Assembly: GCA_050633165.1 (NCBI GenBank)
Contig: JBOEFZ010000002.1
Location: 1 to 64,000, forward strand
Source of the DNA: TMED27 sp050633165
Lineage (GTDB): Bacteria > Pseudomonadota > Alphaproteobacteria > Micavibrionales > Micavibrionaceae
DNA: 64,000 nt
Direction of reading: 5' to 3'
Position 1 is the first letter of the stretch. Every line of letters begins with the position of its first letter. The notes below the pieces were generated by a model. It was not told the origin of the DNA. It worked only from the letters and a program-made list of their open reading frames with translations, and ran no database searches. This document shows, in pieces, positions 54,179 to 63,534 of this stretch. Both the position numbers and the translations under genes were made by a program.

Positions 54179-54526
54179 ATGCATATTTCCGGCGCGCTTC
54201 TTTTCTTACTTTTTCTGCCTGCTCTTATCGCTTTGGGGCATGATGTTTATATGTTGCAGGCGACTTTGCCGAAGGCTCAAACGCTCACAATCGATATTTT
54301 GCAAAAAGATTTAAAATTGAGTGATCTTGGTTTTATTATCGCGCATCATTCACCGGATACACTTAAAATGTTAAGTCAGAATTTACCCGAGGAACCGCTC
54401 AAAATTCTTGAGGTTTTGTTTAAGATGAAGGCTGTTTATATTGCTCTCGCATGGGGTGGCGCTTTTTTTGTGTTGTTTAGCGTGCTTGCGATTTTTGGTA
54501 TTGGGCCATTCAAAAGTCGTGGGTAA
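54179..54526 (+). CDS. Hypothetical two-TM protein
   Basis: A 115-residue protein with an N-terminal membrane helix (about 3-22, possibly a signal anchor), a helical periplasmic or cytoplasmic middle (KAQTLTIDILQKDLKLSDL), and a second helix (about 82-108). Convergent with the hydrolase gene (4-bp gap). Not recognised. Confidence 0.65.
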   Translation: MHISGALLFLLFLPALIALGHDVYMLQATLPKAQTLTIDILQKDLKLSDLGFIIAHHSPDTLKMLSQNLPEEPLKILEVLFKMKAVYIALAWGGAFFVLFSVLAIFGIGPFKSRG

Positions 54527-54530
54527 CAAC

Positions 54531-55283
54531 TTAAACCACTGAAAAATATTCAATCACCCGTTCAATTGCTTCTAAATCCTGTGGTCTTGAGAGGCGGTGA
54601 TCGCCATCTTTGATGAAGGTGATTTCTACCCCGCCGCCATAGGCCTTTTGAATTGCGTTTGCGGTGTCGGGGTGAACGTCGTTATCCTCCATTCCTTGGA
54701 ATAAATGCATGGGATAGCTTGGTACGTGCTTATCACGCAGCAGGCAATTTTCTTTGCCGTCTTCAAATAATTCACGTGTAAAGACATAGGGATCGTCGCT
54801 GTAATCATTGGGGATGAGGACGCGCCCATCTTGCATGACCGTTTCGCGTTGTTCATTATTAAGGCGTTCATGAAATAATTCTTCGGTGAAATCCGGCGCG
54901 GCGGCGATGCCAATATAGCCTGCAAGTTGCTCTTCGCGTTTGTTGGCCAGTAACAAGCCAATCCATCCGCCCATGGAGGAGCCGACAATCACGCACCAGT
55001 GATCTTTTACAATATGATCGAAAATTGCCAGCGCATCCGCCGCCCATGTACCGATTGTTCCATCCGCAAAAGCACCGCCCGATTGCCCATGTCCGGAATA
55101 GTCAAACCGCAGATAGCTCTGCCCTCGCGCTTTGCATGCATTTTCAAAATAAACAGCCTTTGTTCCCTGCATATCCGAGGCGTAGCCACCGCAAAAAATT
55201 ACAATTGGCAGCGCAGTATTTTCACCTTCGCTATAAATATACGCCAAATCGGGCTTATCATTACGTTTCAAATATTGAACCAT
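54531..55283 (-). CDS. Alpha/beta hydrolase
   Basis: A 250-residue hydrolase of the ABHD10-like/short-chain type. The nucleophile elbow GSSMGG (Ser near 101-103), an oxyanion-side FCGGYASDMQGTK near residue 30, an RFDYSGHGQSGG block near residue 58, an acidic residue in the GMEDNDVHPD region near 201, and His in DGDHRLSRP near 232 complete a Ser-Asp-His triad. Substrate unknown. Confidence 0.88.
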   Translation of the reverse strand: MVQYLKRNDKPDLAYIYSEGENTALPIVIFCGGYASDMQGTKAVYFENACKARGQSYLRFDYSGHGQSGGAFADGTIGTWAADALAIFDHIVKDHWCVIVGSSMGGWIGLLLANKREEQLAGYIGIAAAPDFTEELFHERLNNEQRETVMQDGRVLIPNDYSDDPYVFTRELFEDGKENCLLRDKHVPSYPMHLFQGMEDNDVHPDTANAIQKAYGGGVEITFIKDGDHRLSRPQDLEAIERVIEYFSVV

Positions 55284-55311
55284 TGTCTTTCCTTCTATAG
55301 GTTAAACAACC

Positions 55312-56508
55312 ATGAGCATATCGCAAAAACAACCTGTTATCATGCAAATCATTCCAGAGCTAGGCCCCGGCGGGGCGGAGCAGGGGTGCATCGATATTGC
55401 AGCGGAGATTATAAGATCCGGCGCACAAGCCATCGTGGTTTCCAATGGCGGTAGCCGCATTCATGAGCTTGCCCGCGTTGGCGCGGTGCATATTGACCTT
55501 CCTGTTCATTCCAAAAATCCGTTGGTTATGAGCAAGAATATCGGGCGTATTCGCAAATTAATCCAACGTTATAATGTTGATATTGTGCATGTCCGCAGTC
55601 GTGCACCCGCGTGGAGCGCTTGGCGAGCCTGCAAAAAAACCGGGGCGCATTTTATTACAACATGTCACGCCCCTTATAATATCTCTGGCAAGGCAAAGCA
55701 GTTTTATAATTCCGCGATTGCAAAGGGGGAGCGCGTTATCGCGATCTCCAATTATGTTGCGCAATATTTACACAGTCATTACGGCCTTGATGAGCGTACA
55801 ATTCGTCTAATCCCGCGAGGCATTCCGATGGAGCGTTTTCATCCCACCGCAGTAACGGCAGAGCGCCTTATTATGCTGTCCCAAGAATGGCGTATTCCTG
55901 ATGGCGCGAATATTATTATGCTGCCCGGTCGTATTACGCGCTGGAAGGGGCATCATGTTTTGATTGAGGCGATGGCATTATTGGGGCGCAAAGATTTGTT
56001 TTGTGTTTTGATTGGATCGGATCAAGGGCGGAGTGAATATTCCCAAGAGCTGCATGACACAATCGAGGCAAAGGGGCTTGGTGGACAAATTCGTATTGTT
56101 AATCATTGCAATGATATGCCGGCGGCTTATATGCTCGCCAGTGTTGTTGTTTGTCCTTCCACTGATCCCGAAGGATTTGGGCGTGTGCCGGTTGAGGCGC
56201 AAGCCATGGGCCGTCCGATTATCGCCAGCAATCATGGCGGCGCGACGGAAACCGTGATTGCGGGGCAGACGGGTTGGCTTACCGCCCCCGGGGATGCGCG
56301 AGAGATGGCGAGCGCGATTGAGGAAGCCCTTACCCTGTCCCCTACGCAGCGCTCTATGCTCGCGACCCGTGCGATGGCGCATGTGGCGGAGAATTTTACC
56401 AAAGATCTCATGGCGGATCGGACTTTAAATGTCTATGCGGAATTGCTGAAAAAAAACTTTAGCAATGGCCTTCCTCCTGTTAATCCCATGCAAAAGGCGG
56501 CGGAATAA
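55312..56508 (+). CDS. Glycosyltransferase family 4
   Basis: A 398-residue GT-B enzyme. N-terminal PELGPGGAEQGCIDIA; C-terminal GT4 domain with LPGRITRWKGHHVLIEAM (about 204-221) and the nucleotide-sugar motif DPEGFGRVPVEAQAMGRP (about 284-301). It is followed without gap by a GT9 gene, suggesting lipopolysaccharide or other surface-sugar synthesis. The start is near the hydrolase promoter. Confidence 0.92.
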   Translation: MSISQKQPVIMQIIPELGPGGAEQGCIDIAAEIIRSGAQAIVVSNGGSRIHELARVGAVHIDLPVHSKNPLVMSKNIGRIRKLIQRYNVDIVHVRSRAPAWSAWRACKKTGAHFITTCHAPYNISGKAKQFYNSAIAKGERVIAISNYVAQYLHSHYGLDERTIRLIPRGIPMERFHPTAVTAERLIMLSQEWRIPDGANIIMLPGRITRWKGHHVLIEAMALLGRKDLFCVLIGSDQGRSEYSQELHDTIEAKGLGGQIRIVNHCNDMPAAYMLASVVVCPSTDPEGFGRVPVEAQAMGRPIIASNHGGATETVIAGQTGWLTAPGDAREMASAIEEALTLSPTQRSMLATRAMAHVAENFTKDLMADRTLNVYAELLKKNFSNGLPPVNPMQKAAE

Positions 56509-57444
56509 TTGATGGGGCAATCGGAGAAAATTCTTGTCATTAAGCTCGGTGCTTTGGGAGATTTTATGCAAAGCCTTGGCCCGATGCAAGCCATTCGAAA
56601 ACATCATAAAGATGCGCATATTACCCTTCTTACCACCGGATTTTTTAAGCAATTTGCAACGGATTGCGGTTATTTTGATGATATTCTTATTGATGAGCGC
56701 CCTAAAAAATTTGATGTTAAGGGCTGGCTGAAGCTGCGGAAAATTCTTAATGCTGGATGCTTCACCCGTGTTTATGATTTGCAAAATAATGATCGTACGG
56801 GACTGTATTTCAAGCTCTTAAAATCCCCTAAACCTGAATGGGTTGGTGTGGCAAAGGGGGCGTCGCATCGCAATGTAAGCCCTGACCGCACCGCCGGACA
56901 TGCGTTTGACGGGCATATGCAGACGCTCGCGCTGGCGGGGGTTGAGGATGTACAGGTGGATCGCCTTGATTGGATGGTTGATGATGTTTCCGGCTTTGCC
57001 TTGAAAAAACCTTATGTTCTTCTTGTCCCTGGCTGCGCCCCTGATCGTCCTGAAAAACGTTGGCCTGCTGCGCATTATGGGGCGCTTGCTAATATGCTTC
57101 AAAGTCAGGGGTATCAACCTATTATCCTTGGTACGAAGGCCGAGCGTGAGGCAGCGGATGAAATTTTGAGCCTTTGCCCCGCTGCCCTTGACCTTACGGA
57201 TCAAACTTCTTTTGCCCATATCGTCACTCTTGCGCGTAATGCTGCTGGGGCTATTGGTAATGATACTGGCCCGATGCATATGATTGGCCCGACGGGCTGT
57301 CCTTCTCTTGTTCTTTTCTCCGCCGCCAGCAATCCGGTTAAACACAGCCCCAAAGGCGCGAATATTCAAACGCTCCAACGTGATAATCTGGATGATTTAT
57401 CGTCCGAAGATGTGTGGAATGAAATGAAGCGTGCGTTAAAATAA
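56509..57444 (+). CDS. Glycosyltransferase family 9 (heptosyltransferase-like)
   Basis: A 311-residue GT9 protein. N-terminal KLGALGDFMQSLGPMQAI near residue 12, a PGCAPDRPEKRWPAAHYGAL block near 180, and GNDTGPMHMIGPTGCPSLVLF near 247. GT9 enzymes transfer heptose or similar sugars to lipid A core. Adjacent to and co-oriented with GT4 (stop and start contiguous). Confidence 0.92.
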   Translation: MMGQSEKILVIKLGALGDFMQSLGPMQAIRKHHKDAHITLLTTGFFKQFATDCGYFDDILIDERPKKFDVKGWLKLRKILNAGCFTRVYDLQNNDRTGLYFKLLKSPKPEWVGVAKGASHRNVSPDRTAGHAFDGHMQTLALAGVEDVQVDRLDWMVDDVSGFALKKPYVLLVPGCAPDRPEKRWPAAHYGALANMLQSQGYQPIILGTKAEREAADEILSLCPAALDLTDQTSFAHIVTLARNAAGAIGNDTGPMHMIGPTGCPSLVLFSAASNPVKHSPKGANIQTLQRDNLDDLSSEDVWNEMKRALK

Positions 57445-57723
57445 TTTATCAAGGCACCCAAGAAGCGTCTTTACGCGTTCGCTGGATAAGGAATAATAAA
57501 TTGTCTGGGCCTCGCGCCGCGTTTCTACGATTTTATCGCGCCGCAGCCGTGCCAAATGTTGGGAGAGTGCGGATTGGCTAAGGCCGATGACCTTCTCCAA
57601 TTCGCCTACGGATTGCTCACCATTGGCCAGAACACACGCAATGCCAAGCCGCTTGTCATTTGACAATGCCTTTAAAAGGACTGCAACGCTTTGCGTATTT
57701 TTCTCAAGCTGTTCGAAAGCCAT
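57436..57723 (-). CDS. ArsR-family regulator with two cysteines (SqrR/BigR-like)
   Basis: A 95-residue winged-helix protein. The HTH core (SVGELEKVIGLSQSALSQHLARLR, about 38-61) and the wing REAQTIYYSL are typical. C30 in the segment after RLGIA and C90 near the C-terminus occupy positions like the disulfide pair of sulfide/redox-sensing BigR/SqrR proteins; metal-type Cys motifs are absent. It overlaps the 3' end of the GT9 gene by 9 bp on the opposite strand. Target unknown. Confidence 0.85.
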   Translation of the reverse strand: MAFEQLEKNTQSVAVLLKALSNDKRLGIACVLANGEQSVGELEKVIGLSQSALSQHLARLRRDKIVETRREAQTIYYSLSSERVKTLLGCLDKLF

Positions 57724-57921
57724 GTGATTCCTGCCGCTTATAGTAATTCATGACGCAGTAATGACCATGTAATTTGAGTATATTAGCATACGCTTGTATG
57801 GGTTGTCAAAAATTACACTGCACATTATTTATATACAACATATCGGCAAGTGAACGCAATTATAAAAACCAAACAGATGTAGAGTTGAACTTTTATGATC
57901 CTGCGGATATTGTGTTAAAAA

Positions 57922-58575
57922 ATGGAGAGTCTTTTGAGTGCATTAAAACGTCGCGGCCTTATGTTTGTTTTGTCTTCCCCCTCTGGCGCGGGAAAAACAA
58001 CCATTACGCGTGAGCTTTTGAAAAATAACGACGATCTCGTTTCTTCTATCTCCGCCACAACCCGCGGGCGACGTGCGGGGGAGGTTCATGGAAAGGATTA
58101 TTTTTTCGTTGATACCGACGCGTTCCGTAGCATGATTGAAAATGGTGAGATGTTGGAGCACGCCAAGGTTTTTGATAATTATTACGGCACGCCCAAAGGG
58201 CCGGTGGAAAAGGCTCTGCAGGCCGGAAAAGATGTAATTTTTGACATTGATTGGCAAGGGACGCAAAAACTTGCCGAGATTGCGCGCGATGATCTGGTTA
58301 CGGTCTTTATCCTGCCGCCATCGCGTGGTGAGCTTGAAAAACGCCTTCGCAACCGCGCGCAAGATACGTTGGAGAGTGAGGAGCAAATCCAAGGGCGTAT
58401 GTCTAAGGCCTCTGATGAAATGTCCCATTATCTGGAATATGATTATGTTATCATCAACACAGATATTCCCGAGGCGATTAAGAAGGCTCAGTTAATTTTA
58501 GATGGTGAGCGGTTGAAGCGCCACCGGACGCAGGGGTTATCGGATTTTGTTCGGGGGCTGAAGGATGGTCTTTGA
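57922..58575 (+). CDS. gmk: Guanylate kinase
   Basis: GMP plus ATP gives GDP; essential nucleotide metabolism. 217 residues with P-loop SSPSGAGKTTI (about 17-27), the GMP-site block TTRGRRAGEVHGKDYFFVD and IDWQGTQKL, and the lid RAQDTLESEEQIQGRM. The ATG at 57922 gives a short leader before the core. Its last 98 bp overlap the 3' end of the opposite gene at 58478. Confidence 0.96.
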   Translation: MESLLSALKRRGLMFVLSSPSGAGKTTITRELLKNNDDLVSSISATTRGRRAGEVHGKDYFFVDTDAFRSMIENGEMLEHAKVFDNYYGTPKGPVEKALQAGKDVIFDIDWQGTQKLAEIARDDLVTVFILPPSRGELEKRLRNRAQDTLESEEQIQGRMSKASDEMSHYLEYDYVIINTDIPEAIKKAQLILDGERLKRHRTQGLSDFVRGLKDGL

Positions 58576-59350
58576 AAAAGACAGGTTCTTCCCCGTTTAA
58601 ATCAACAAGCTTGCAAGCAGATTTGAAATCGCTCATAGAAAAATTTGGTTCTTCCTGAAGTATTTTTGTTATTTGCGCCATAGCCGATAAAAGAATTGTA
58701 TGATCTCTATCTGTCATATAACGCAATGGTTCAATATTTTGTTCACCTATCAAATGTAGGCATAATAAACGCTCCTCTTCGGTTAAATTTTCATCGGAGG
58801 CCTCTGCAAGCCAATTAAATTTAGCGTTATTTGTGAAAGAGGCAATGCCATGTGATGAAATTTGAAGCATTGTTAAAAACTCTGCCGAAGCAAAGGCGCA
58901 AACAGGTTTATGATGTTCTACAAGCACAAAATTACACGCCTCACCGACATCCGAGACCATCTTTAACCACCATTTGGGGTTGGATAAAAATCGTTCAATT
59001 GGAACATGCTTCACAGCAATATCATCCGGTTGCATAAACGCAGCTTTATATAGTAAATAAGGCGGAATAAAAGCCCCGTCTAAGGAAAGAGACAATAGTT
59101 GCTTTCCTTGATAATCAAAGGACATATCTTTATTGGTTAAATTGCCATCTTGAACAATGGCTACAGCATGACCGCGATCTATTCGTGTTTTGATAGCTTC
59201 AATATTGCAACGAAGAACGTCGGTTAAATTTTTCAATGCTTTTGGTTGGCTTTTAGACGTTTTATAAGACACAAAAGGCAAGCTAGAGTTCCGTTGAAGC
59301 CAACGGCTAGCACCCAAGCAATATCTATCTTTAAAACGTTCAAAACCCAT
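58478..59350 (-). CDS. Hypothetical protein, possible acyltransferase-like
   Basis: A 290-residue soluble protein containing HAVAIVQDGNLTNKDMSFDY and GAFIPPYLLYKAAFMQPDD, phrases loosely reminiscent of lysophospholipid/lipid A acyltransferases but without a clear HX4D motif. The last 30 or so residues run antisense to gmk and look like read-on sequence, suggesting a drifted stop. No operon partner on its strand except possible readthrough from rsmA. Confidence 0.5.
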   Translation of the reverse strand: MGFERFKDRYCLGASRWLQRNSSLPFVSYKTSKSQPKALKNLTDVLRCNIEAIKTRIDRGHAVAIVQDGNLTNKDMSFDYQGKQLLSLSLDGAFIPPYLLYKAAFMQPDDIAVKHVPIERFLSNPKWWLKMVSDVGEACNFVLVEHHKPVCAFASAEFLTMLQISSHGIASFTNNAKFNWLAEASDENLTEEERLLCLHLIGEQNIEPLRYMTDRDHTILLSAMAQITKILQEEPNFSMSDFKSACKLVDLNGEEPVFFKDHPSAPEQNPITPASGGASTAHHLKLTEPS

Positions 59351-59379
59351 AAAATACTCTTAATTGAGCAACTAATAAC

Positions 59380-60225
59380 TTATGTAAATAATTTTGCAAG
59401 CTTTATATAACTCACCACATCCAAATTCTCCGCCCTTAATTGCGGATCTAGACCCAGCGCATCAATTGTTTCGGCGTAATCTTTTAGGCTGCTGCGGATC
59501 ATTTTTCGGCGTTGGCCGAAGGCGGCGGCGGTTATGGTTTCAACGGCTTTGAAGCTTGGCTTCTCGTCCTCTTGTAGCATTTTGGGGCGTAGCATGACAA
59601 CACTTGAGGTGACTTTTGGTGGTGGGGTGAAGGCGGATGGGGAGAGGTCGAAGAGCTTTTTTGTTTCGCATAGCCAGTTGCTCATGACGGCTAAACGTCC
59701 GTAGGGTTTGTCGCTGACACTTGCCACGATGCGCTGTGCGACTTCTTTTTGAAACATGAGGATGAAGCCGTCGAAGTTGGTGGGGTTATCGTAGATATCT
59801 TTGAGCCAGCCGAGCAAAAGCGGCGTTGCGATGTTGTAGGGAAGATTTGCCACGATGACGCGCGGCGCGGGGGTTAGGGATTTTATATCCAGTTTCATTG
59901 CATCCCCCTCGATTAGGGATAAACGTCCTTTCGCAGCTTCTTGTAGCCCCGAAAGTGCGTCAATCGCGCGCGGGTCAAACTCTATGGCTGTCACGCTTTG
60001 CGCGTCCGAGCGTAGCAAGCTGCGGGTTAATCCGCCTGGGCCCGGGCCGATTTCGATGACGTGTTTACCTGCCAAGCCTCCGACCGCGGCATCCGCATGC
60101 CGTGCAATTTTGTTCGTAATATTTTGATCCAGCAGGAAATTTTGCCCCAATGCCTTATCCGCACGCAACCCATGCGCGTTAATCACATCACGAAGCGGGG
60201 GGAGGGTGTCGAGTGTTTCACTCAT
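59380..60225 (-). CDS. rsmA: 16S rRNA (adenine1518/1519-N6)-dimethyltransferase
   Basis: A 281-residue KsgA-type enzyme that dimethylates two adenines at the 3' end of 16S rRNA. SAM motif VIEIGPGPGGLTRSLL (about 55-70) and catalytic NLPYNIATPLL (about 126-136). It overlaps the surA stop by 4 bp. In many proteobacteria pdxA lies between surA and rsmA; it is missing here. Confidence 0.96.
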   Translation of the reverse strand: MSETLDTLPPLRDVINAHGLRADKALGQNFLLDQNITNKIARHADAAVGGLAGKHVIEIGPGPGGLTRSLLRSDAQSVTAIEFDPRAIDALSGLQEAAKGRLSLIEGDAMKLDIKSLTPAPRVIVANLPYNIATPLLLGWLKDIYDNPTNFDGFILMFQKEVAQRIVASVSDKPYGRLAVMSNWLCETKKLFDLSPSAFTPPPKVTSSVVMLRPKMLQEDEKPSFKAVETITAAAFGQRRKMIRSSLKDYAETIDALGLDPQLRAENLDVVSYIKLAKLFT

Positions 60226-61160
60226 TGTGAAAGACGGCTCTCGATAAAGGCTGCGGATTTTAAATCCATTAATCGGCGTTGTTGCAGGCGTTCTAACCGT
60301 TCTAATCCCAGTGTATTGCGGATTTCTTGTTCGGGTGGGATGCTGCTTTGATCGACTACTCGTTTATCGCGCAGGGCAAGAATATGATATCCGGCAGGGC
60401 TGCGGATTGGTTCGCTAATTGTTGCTTTGTTCATATGTACAAGTACGGCATCCAGATCATCGGCAAGCTGCCCTTCTTGCACCCAGCCTAGATTGCCGCC
60501 CTTTGGTGCGCCGGGCGCGGAGGAGAATTGTTGCGCTAAACGAAAGAAGGGGGCTTTGCCGCTTCGTGCTTGTGCGATTAATTCACCAGCCAGTGTCTTA
60601 ACCTTTGCATCATCCTTTGCCGTTGGTACGGCCAGAACGATTTCTGCCACTAGATATTCTGTCTTGCCGAGGTTGTTGGTATAACGCTCAACCACATTGG
60701 CAACATCATTATCGGTGATTGTAACTTTGGCACGTAAATCAATTTGCACAACTTTTGACCATGCAATTTGCGATTCAACTTGTCGTTCCATTGTTGCGAC
60801 ATTTACGCCGCCGGATTTCAGCATTGCACGGAATTCATCGGGTGAGAGTTTATTTTGCCCGGCAATGGTTGCAAAACCGTTTGCGATTTCCTCGCGCGTT
60901 ACTTCGATATCAAGGCGCTTGGCTTCTTGCATTTTTAACTGCTCATCTATCAATGCGCCTACCACTTGTGAAGAAATTTGTGCGCGGACTTCCGGTTTAT
61001 CGGGAAGGCGTGAGGATGCCATCACAAGTCGCATCCGGTCATTTAAATCATTCATCGAGATTGCATCTTCATTCACCACAATCGCAATACCCGATTGCAT
61101 TGCGGCGGCGGGAAGGGCGATGAAAGTCATCAAACATATAGCAAGAAATATCCGCACCAT
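60222..61160 (-). CDS. surA: Periplasmic peptidyl-prolyl isomerase SurA-like chaperone
   Basis: A 312-residue protein with a signal peptide (LAICLMTFIALPAAAMQ). The N-terminal SurA domain (about 24-150) contains NEDAISMNDLNDRMRLVM. One parvulin domain (about 165-275) has FSSAPGAPKGGNLGW and SPAGYHILALRDKR. E. coli SurA has two parvulin domains, but alphaproteobacterial forms often have one. Assists outer membrane protein folding. Confidence 0.9.
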   Translation of the reverse strand: MVRIFLAICLMTFIALPAAAMQSGIAIVVNEDAISMNDLNDRMRLVMASSRLPDKPEVRAQISSQVVGALIDEQLKMQEAKRLDIEVTREEIANGFATIAGQNKLSPDEFRAMLKSGGVNVATMERQVESQIAWSKVVQIDLRAKVTITDNDVANVVERYTNNLGKTEYLVAEIVLAVPTAKDDAKVKTLAGELIAQARSGKAPFFRLAQQFSSAPGAPKGGNLGWVQEGQLADDLDAVLVHMNKATISEPIRSPAGYHILALRDKRVVDQSSIPPEQEIRNTLGLERLERLQQRRLMDLKSAAFIESRLSQ

Positions 61161-62123
61161 TTACGCCGCCTCATTCAAAGATGTGTCTGCAAAACGTCCG
61201 CCTTTGCGGTAGCGTGTGAGGTAATTTGGTAAAATCATATCCAGTGCCGTTGCGTTCACACCTAAATCGATAAGCGTTAAGGCATCACCCGCAACGATAT
61301 TATCTGTCTTAAGCGATTCTACCTGATCCCGTGTAAGGAGGGGGGTGGGCAATAGGCTTAAAAAAAACGCCTGCAATTTTGCTAACCCGAATGGTACAGG
61401 GACAAGCGGCACAGGGTTTTGTGTATATTCAAACATTTTTTCGAATAATGCTTTGAAGCTCATAACTTCCGGCCCGCCAAGGGCGTAGATTTTGCCGTGT
61501 GTATTTGCATCGTTGGTTGCCGCGATAACGGCATCGGCAACATCGCCGACATAGACGGGCTGGAATTTTGTTGTTCCGCCGCCGATAAGGGGGAGTATTG
61601 GCAAAACTGTGCTCATCCCCGCGAACATGTTAAAGAAATTATCATCTTCGCCAAAAATGATAGAGGGGCGTAGAATTACGGCATTTTTGAAATTTGAAAA
61701 GACGCCCTGTTCGCCTTCCAACTTGCTCTGCGCGTATTTTGATGTTCCGGTATCACAACCCAATGCAGAAATATGCACAAAAGAGCTGACGCCTGCCTTG
61801 GAGGCAGCTTTGGCAATTCGAACGGGTAGATCGACATGCACCCCTTGAAATTTTTGCCGCGCATTTTCAAACAAAATTCCGATGCAATTGACGACAATCT
61901 CGGAACCCTCAATTGCTTGTGTGATGCTCTTGGGGTCGGAATAATCGCATTGGAACGGCACAACTTGCCCGACATTCCCGTAAGGTTTGAGGAAATAAGC
62001 CCGCTCCGGCACGCGTGTTGCAACTTTCACCCGAAAGCCTTTGGCCGCCAATTCACGGACAATTTGCTTGCCTACAAAGCCCGTTCCACCGAAAATAGTT
62101 GCTGTTTTATAATTTGCGGTCAT
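61161..62123 (-). CDS. Complex I NDUFA9-like NAD(P)-binding protein
   Basis: A 320-residue extended SDR; I chose the ATG at 62123 because GGAGAAA precedes it and the longer frame lacks family similarity. Rossmann motif IFGGTGFVGKQIVREL near the start, KYAQSKLEGEQGVF near 125-140, and a C-terminal helical half. NDUFA9-like proteins are accessory to NADH dehydrogenase in mitochondria and alphaproteobacteria. Its stop directly abuts the surA start. Confidence 0.88.
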   Translation of the reverse strand: MTANYKTATIFGGTGFVGKQIVRELAAKGFRVKVATRVPERAYFLKPYGNVGQVVPFQCDYSDPKSITQAIEGSEIVVNCIGILFENARQKFQGVHVDLPVRIAKAASKAGVSSFVHISALGCDTGTSKYAQSKLEGEQGVFSNFKNAVILRPSIIFGEDDNFFNMFAGMSTVLPILPLIGGGTTKFQPVYVGDVADAVIAATNDANTHGKIYALGGPEVMSFKALFEKMFEYTQNPVPLVPVPFGLAKLQAFFLSLLPTPLLTRDQVESLKTDNIVAGDALTLIDLGVNATALDMILPNYLTRYRKGGRFADTSLNEAA

Positions 62124-62192
62124 TGTTATTTCTCCACTTGCACAACCATACTTTAAGTAACATATTCGCTTATCCAACCGAATAAAAGAGTG

Positions 62193-62927
62193 ATGATCAA
62201 AAATTCCCTCCCCATTGCCGTTTTAATGCTATGTGTCTTGTTTTGGGGGAGGTCACTGCATGCGCAATTTACACCGGTTAATACGGGTGCAATCGGTAAA
62301 CCCGTTGTTGTGGAGCTATTTACCTCCCAGGGGTGTTCGTCTTGTCCGCCTGCGGATGCTTTGTTGACGCAATTATCACACAATCCGAATATTATTCCGC
62401 TTTCTTTCCATGTGACTTATTGGGATAGCCCGCGCATCCAAAACCCCCTTAGCCATGAATTTGCAACGGATCGGCAAAAGCGTTACCAGCGCGCGTTAAG
62501 CACGCGTAACCTCTTTACGCCGCAAATGATTGTGAATGGGAAGGTCTCGTTTGTGGGGACAAATCGTGGTGATTTGCAAAATGCCTTAAAAAGCGCAAAG
62601 CCTTTGCATCGGATTGATGTCCGGAAAATGGGCGCAGGGGCGATCGAGATTACATTGCCGGATTTGCCGGATGATCAATATTTAAATTATACGCTGACGC
62701 TTGTTGGGGTGAAGGCGGCGCAAACCATGCGCGTGGAGCGCGGTGAAAATCGGGGGAAGACCATTACATACACCAATGCCGTTAATCACATCCAGCCCTT
62801 AGGCAGTTGGATCGGCAATCCGGCGCGGCGTGTTATCTCCCTCCCGCCGGGGGTGGAGATAGAACAAATCACTGTTCTTGCCCAAGCCGGAGGCTATGGC
62901 GAGATTGTCGCGGCGGGGCGGATGTAA
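62193..62927 (+). CDS. Periplasmic DUF1223 thioredoxin-like protein
   Basis: A 244-residue protein with a signal peptide (LPIAVLMLCVLFWGRSLHAQ) and a thioredoxin-like segment VVELFTSQGCSSCPPADALL in which CSSC is the candidate redox pair. The second half is beta-rich (DUF1223). Its physiological role in this family is not well established. A GTG at 62190 is an alternative start. Confidence 0.85.
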   Translation: MIKNSLPIAVLMLCVLFWGRSLHAQFTPVNTGAIGKPVVVELFTSQGCSSCPPADALLTQLSHNPNIIPLSFHVTYWDSPRIQNPLSHEFATDRQKRYQRALSTRNLFTPQMIVNGKVSFVGTNRGDLQNALKSAKPLHRIDVRKMGAGAIEITLPDLPDDQYLNYTLTLVGVKAAQTMRVERGENRGKTITYTNAVNHIQPLGSWIGNPARRVISLPPGVEIEQITVLAQAGGYGEIVAAGRM

Positions 62928-62970
62928 AATAAATATTTACATAAATATATAAAATGTGTATTTTCTATGC

Positions 62971-63534
62971 ATGAATACACAGCCTAATATTACGCTCGCA
63001 CGTCCTAATGATCCTTCTGTAATGCAAACAGGCCTTACAGAAGTTTTTTTGGATAACGCTTTATCTCAAACATATCCCGCAAGAATTTTAACCAGAACTT
63101 CAGCCAAAAAATTAACATTGCGACCAAAATTTGAGACTGCTTGGCAAGCAATGCTGTCAGATCAAGAATTTGTCATCGCAAATATAGATGCAAATGGACA
63201 AGCAATTCTTGAATTCATGCCAAATGCATTTGAGCCTATACAAACAGAACTTAAACAAATGGCAGAAGCTTACGCACACCTGAGTGGAGAAGATTATATA
63301 GAAATAACAATTGGAAAGTCTCCGATTGGAAAAAAACCACACCCACATAATTTTCCTGTCTTAAATTGTAGCTGGTTTTGCCAAGGGACCAACTGGATAG
63401 GACCAGCGGGTTTAAATATTGTGGAAGAAGGTAATCTTTTTTATTTTCCAAAGAATTTTTGGCACGCATCCACAATCGCAAATGAAAATGAAAAACGATT
63501 TACAATGGTTTTGACGCCTGCTGGTGAAATTTAA
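62971..63534 (+). CDS. Hypothetical protein with a cupin/DUF1826-like C-terminus
   Basis: A 187-residue soluble protein; I chose the ATG at 62971 over the GTG at 62956. The C-terminal half has PHPHNFPVLNCSWFCQGTNW and FPKNFWHAS, which resemble iron-binding cupin/2-oxoglutarate oxygenase-like folds (DUF1826). The match is weak by eye. Its last bases overlap the uvrD stop. Confidence 0.45.
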   Translation: MNTQPNITLARPNDPSVMQTGLTEVFLDNALSQTYPARILTRTSAKKLTLRPKFETAWQAMLSDQEFVIANIDANGQAILEFMPNAFEPIQTELKQMAEAYAHLSGEDYIEITIGKSPIGKKPHPHNFPVLNCSWFCQGTNWIGPAGLNIVEEGNLFYFPKNFWHASTIANENEKRFTMVLTPAGEI

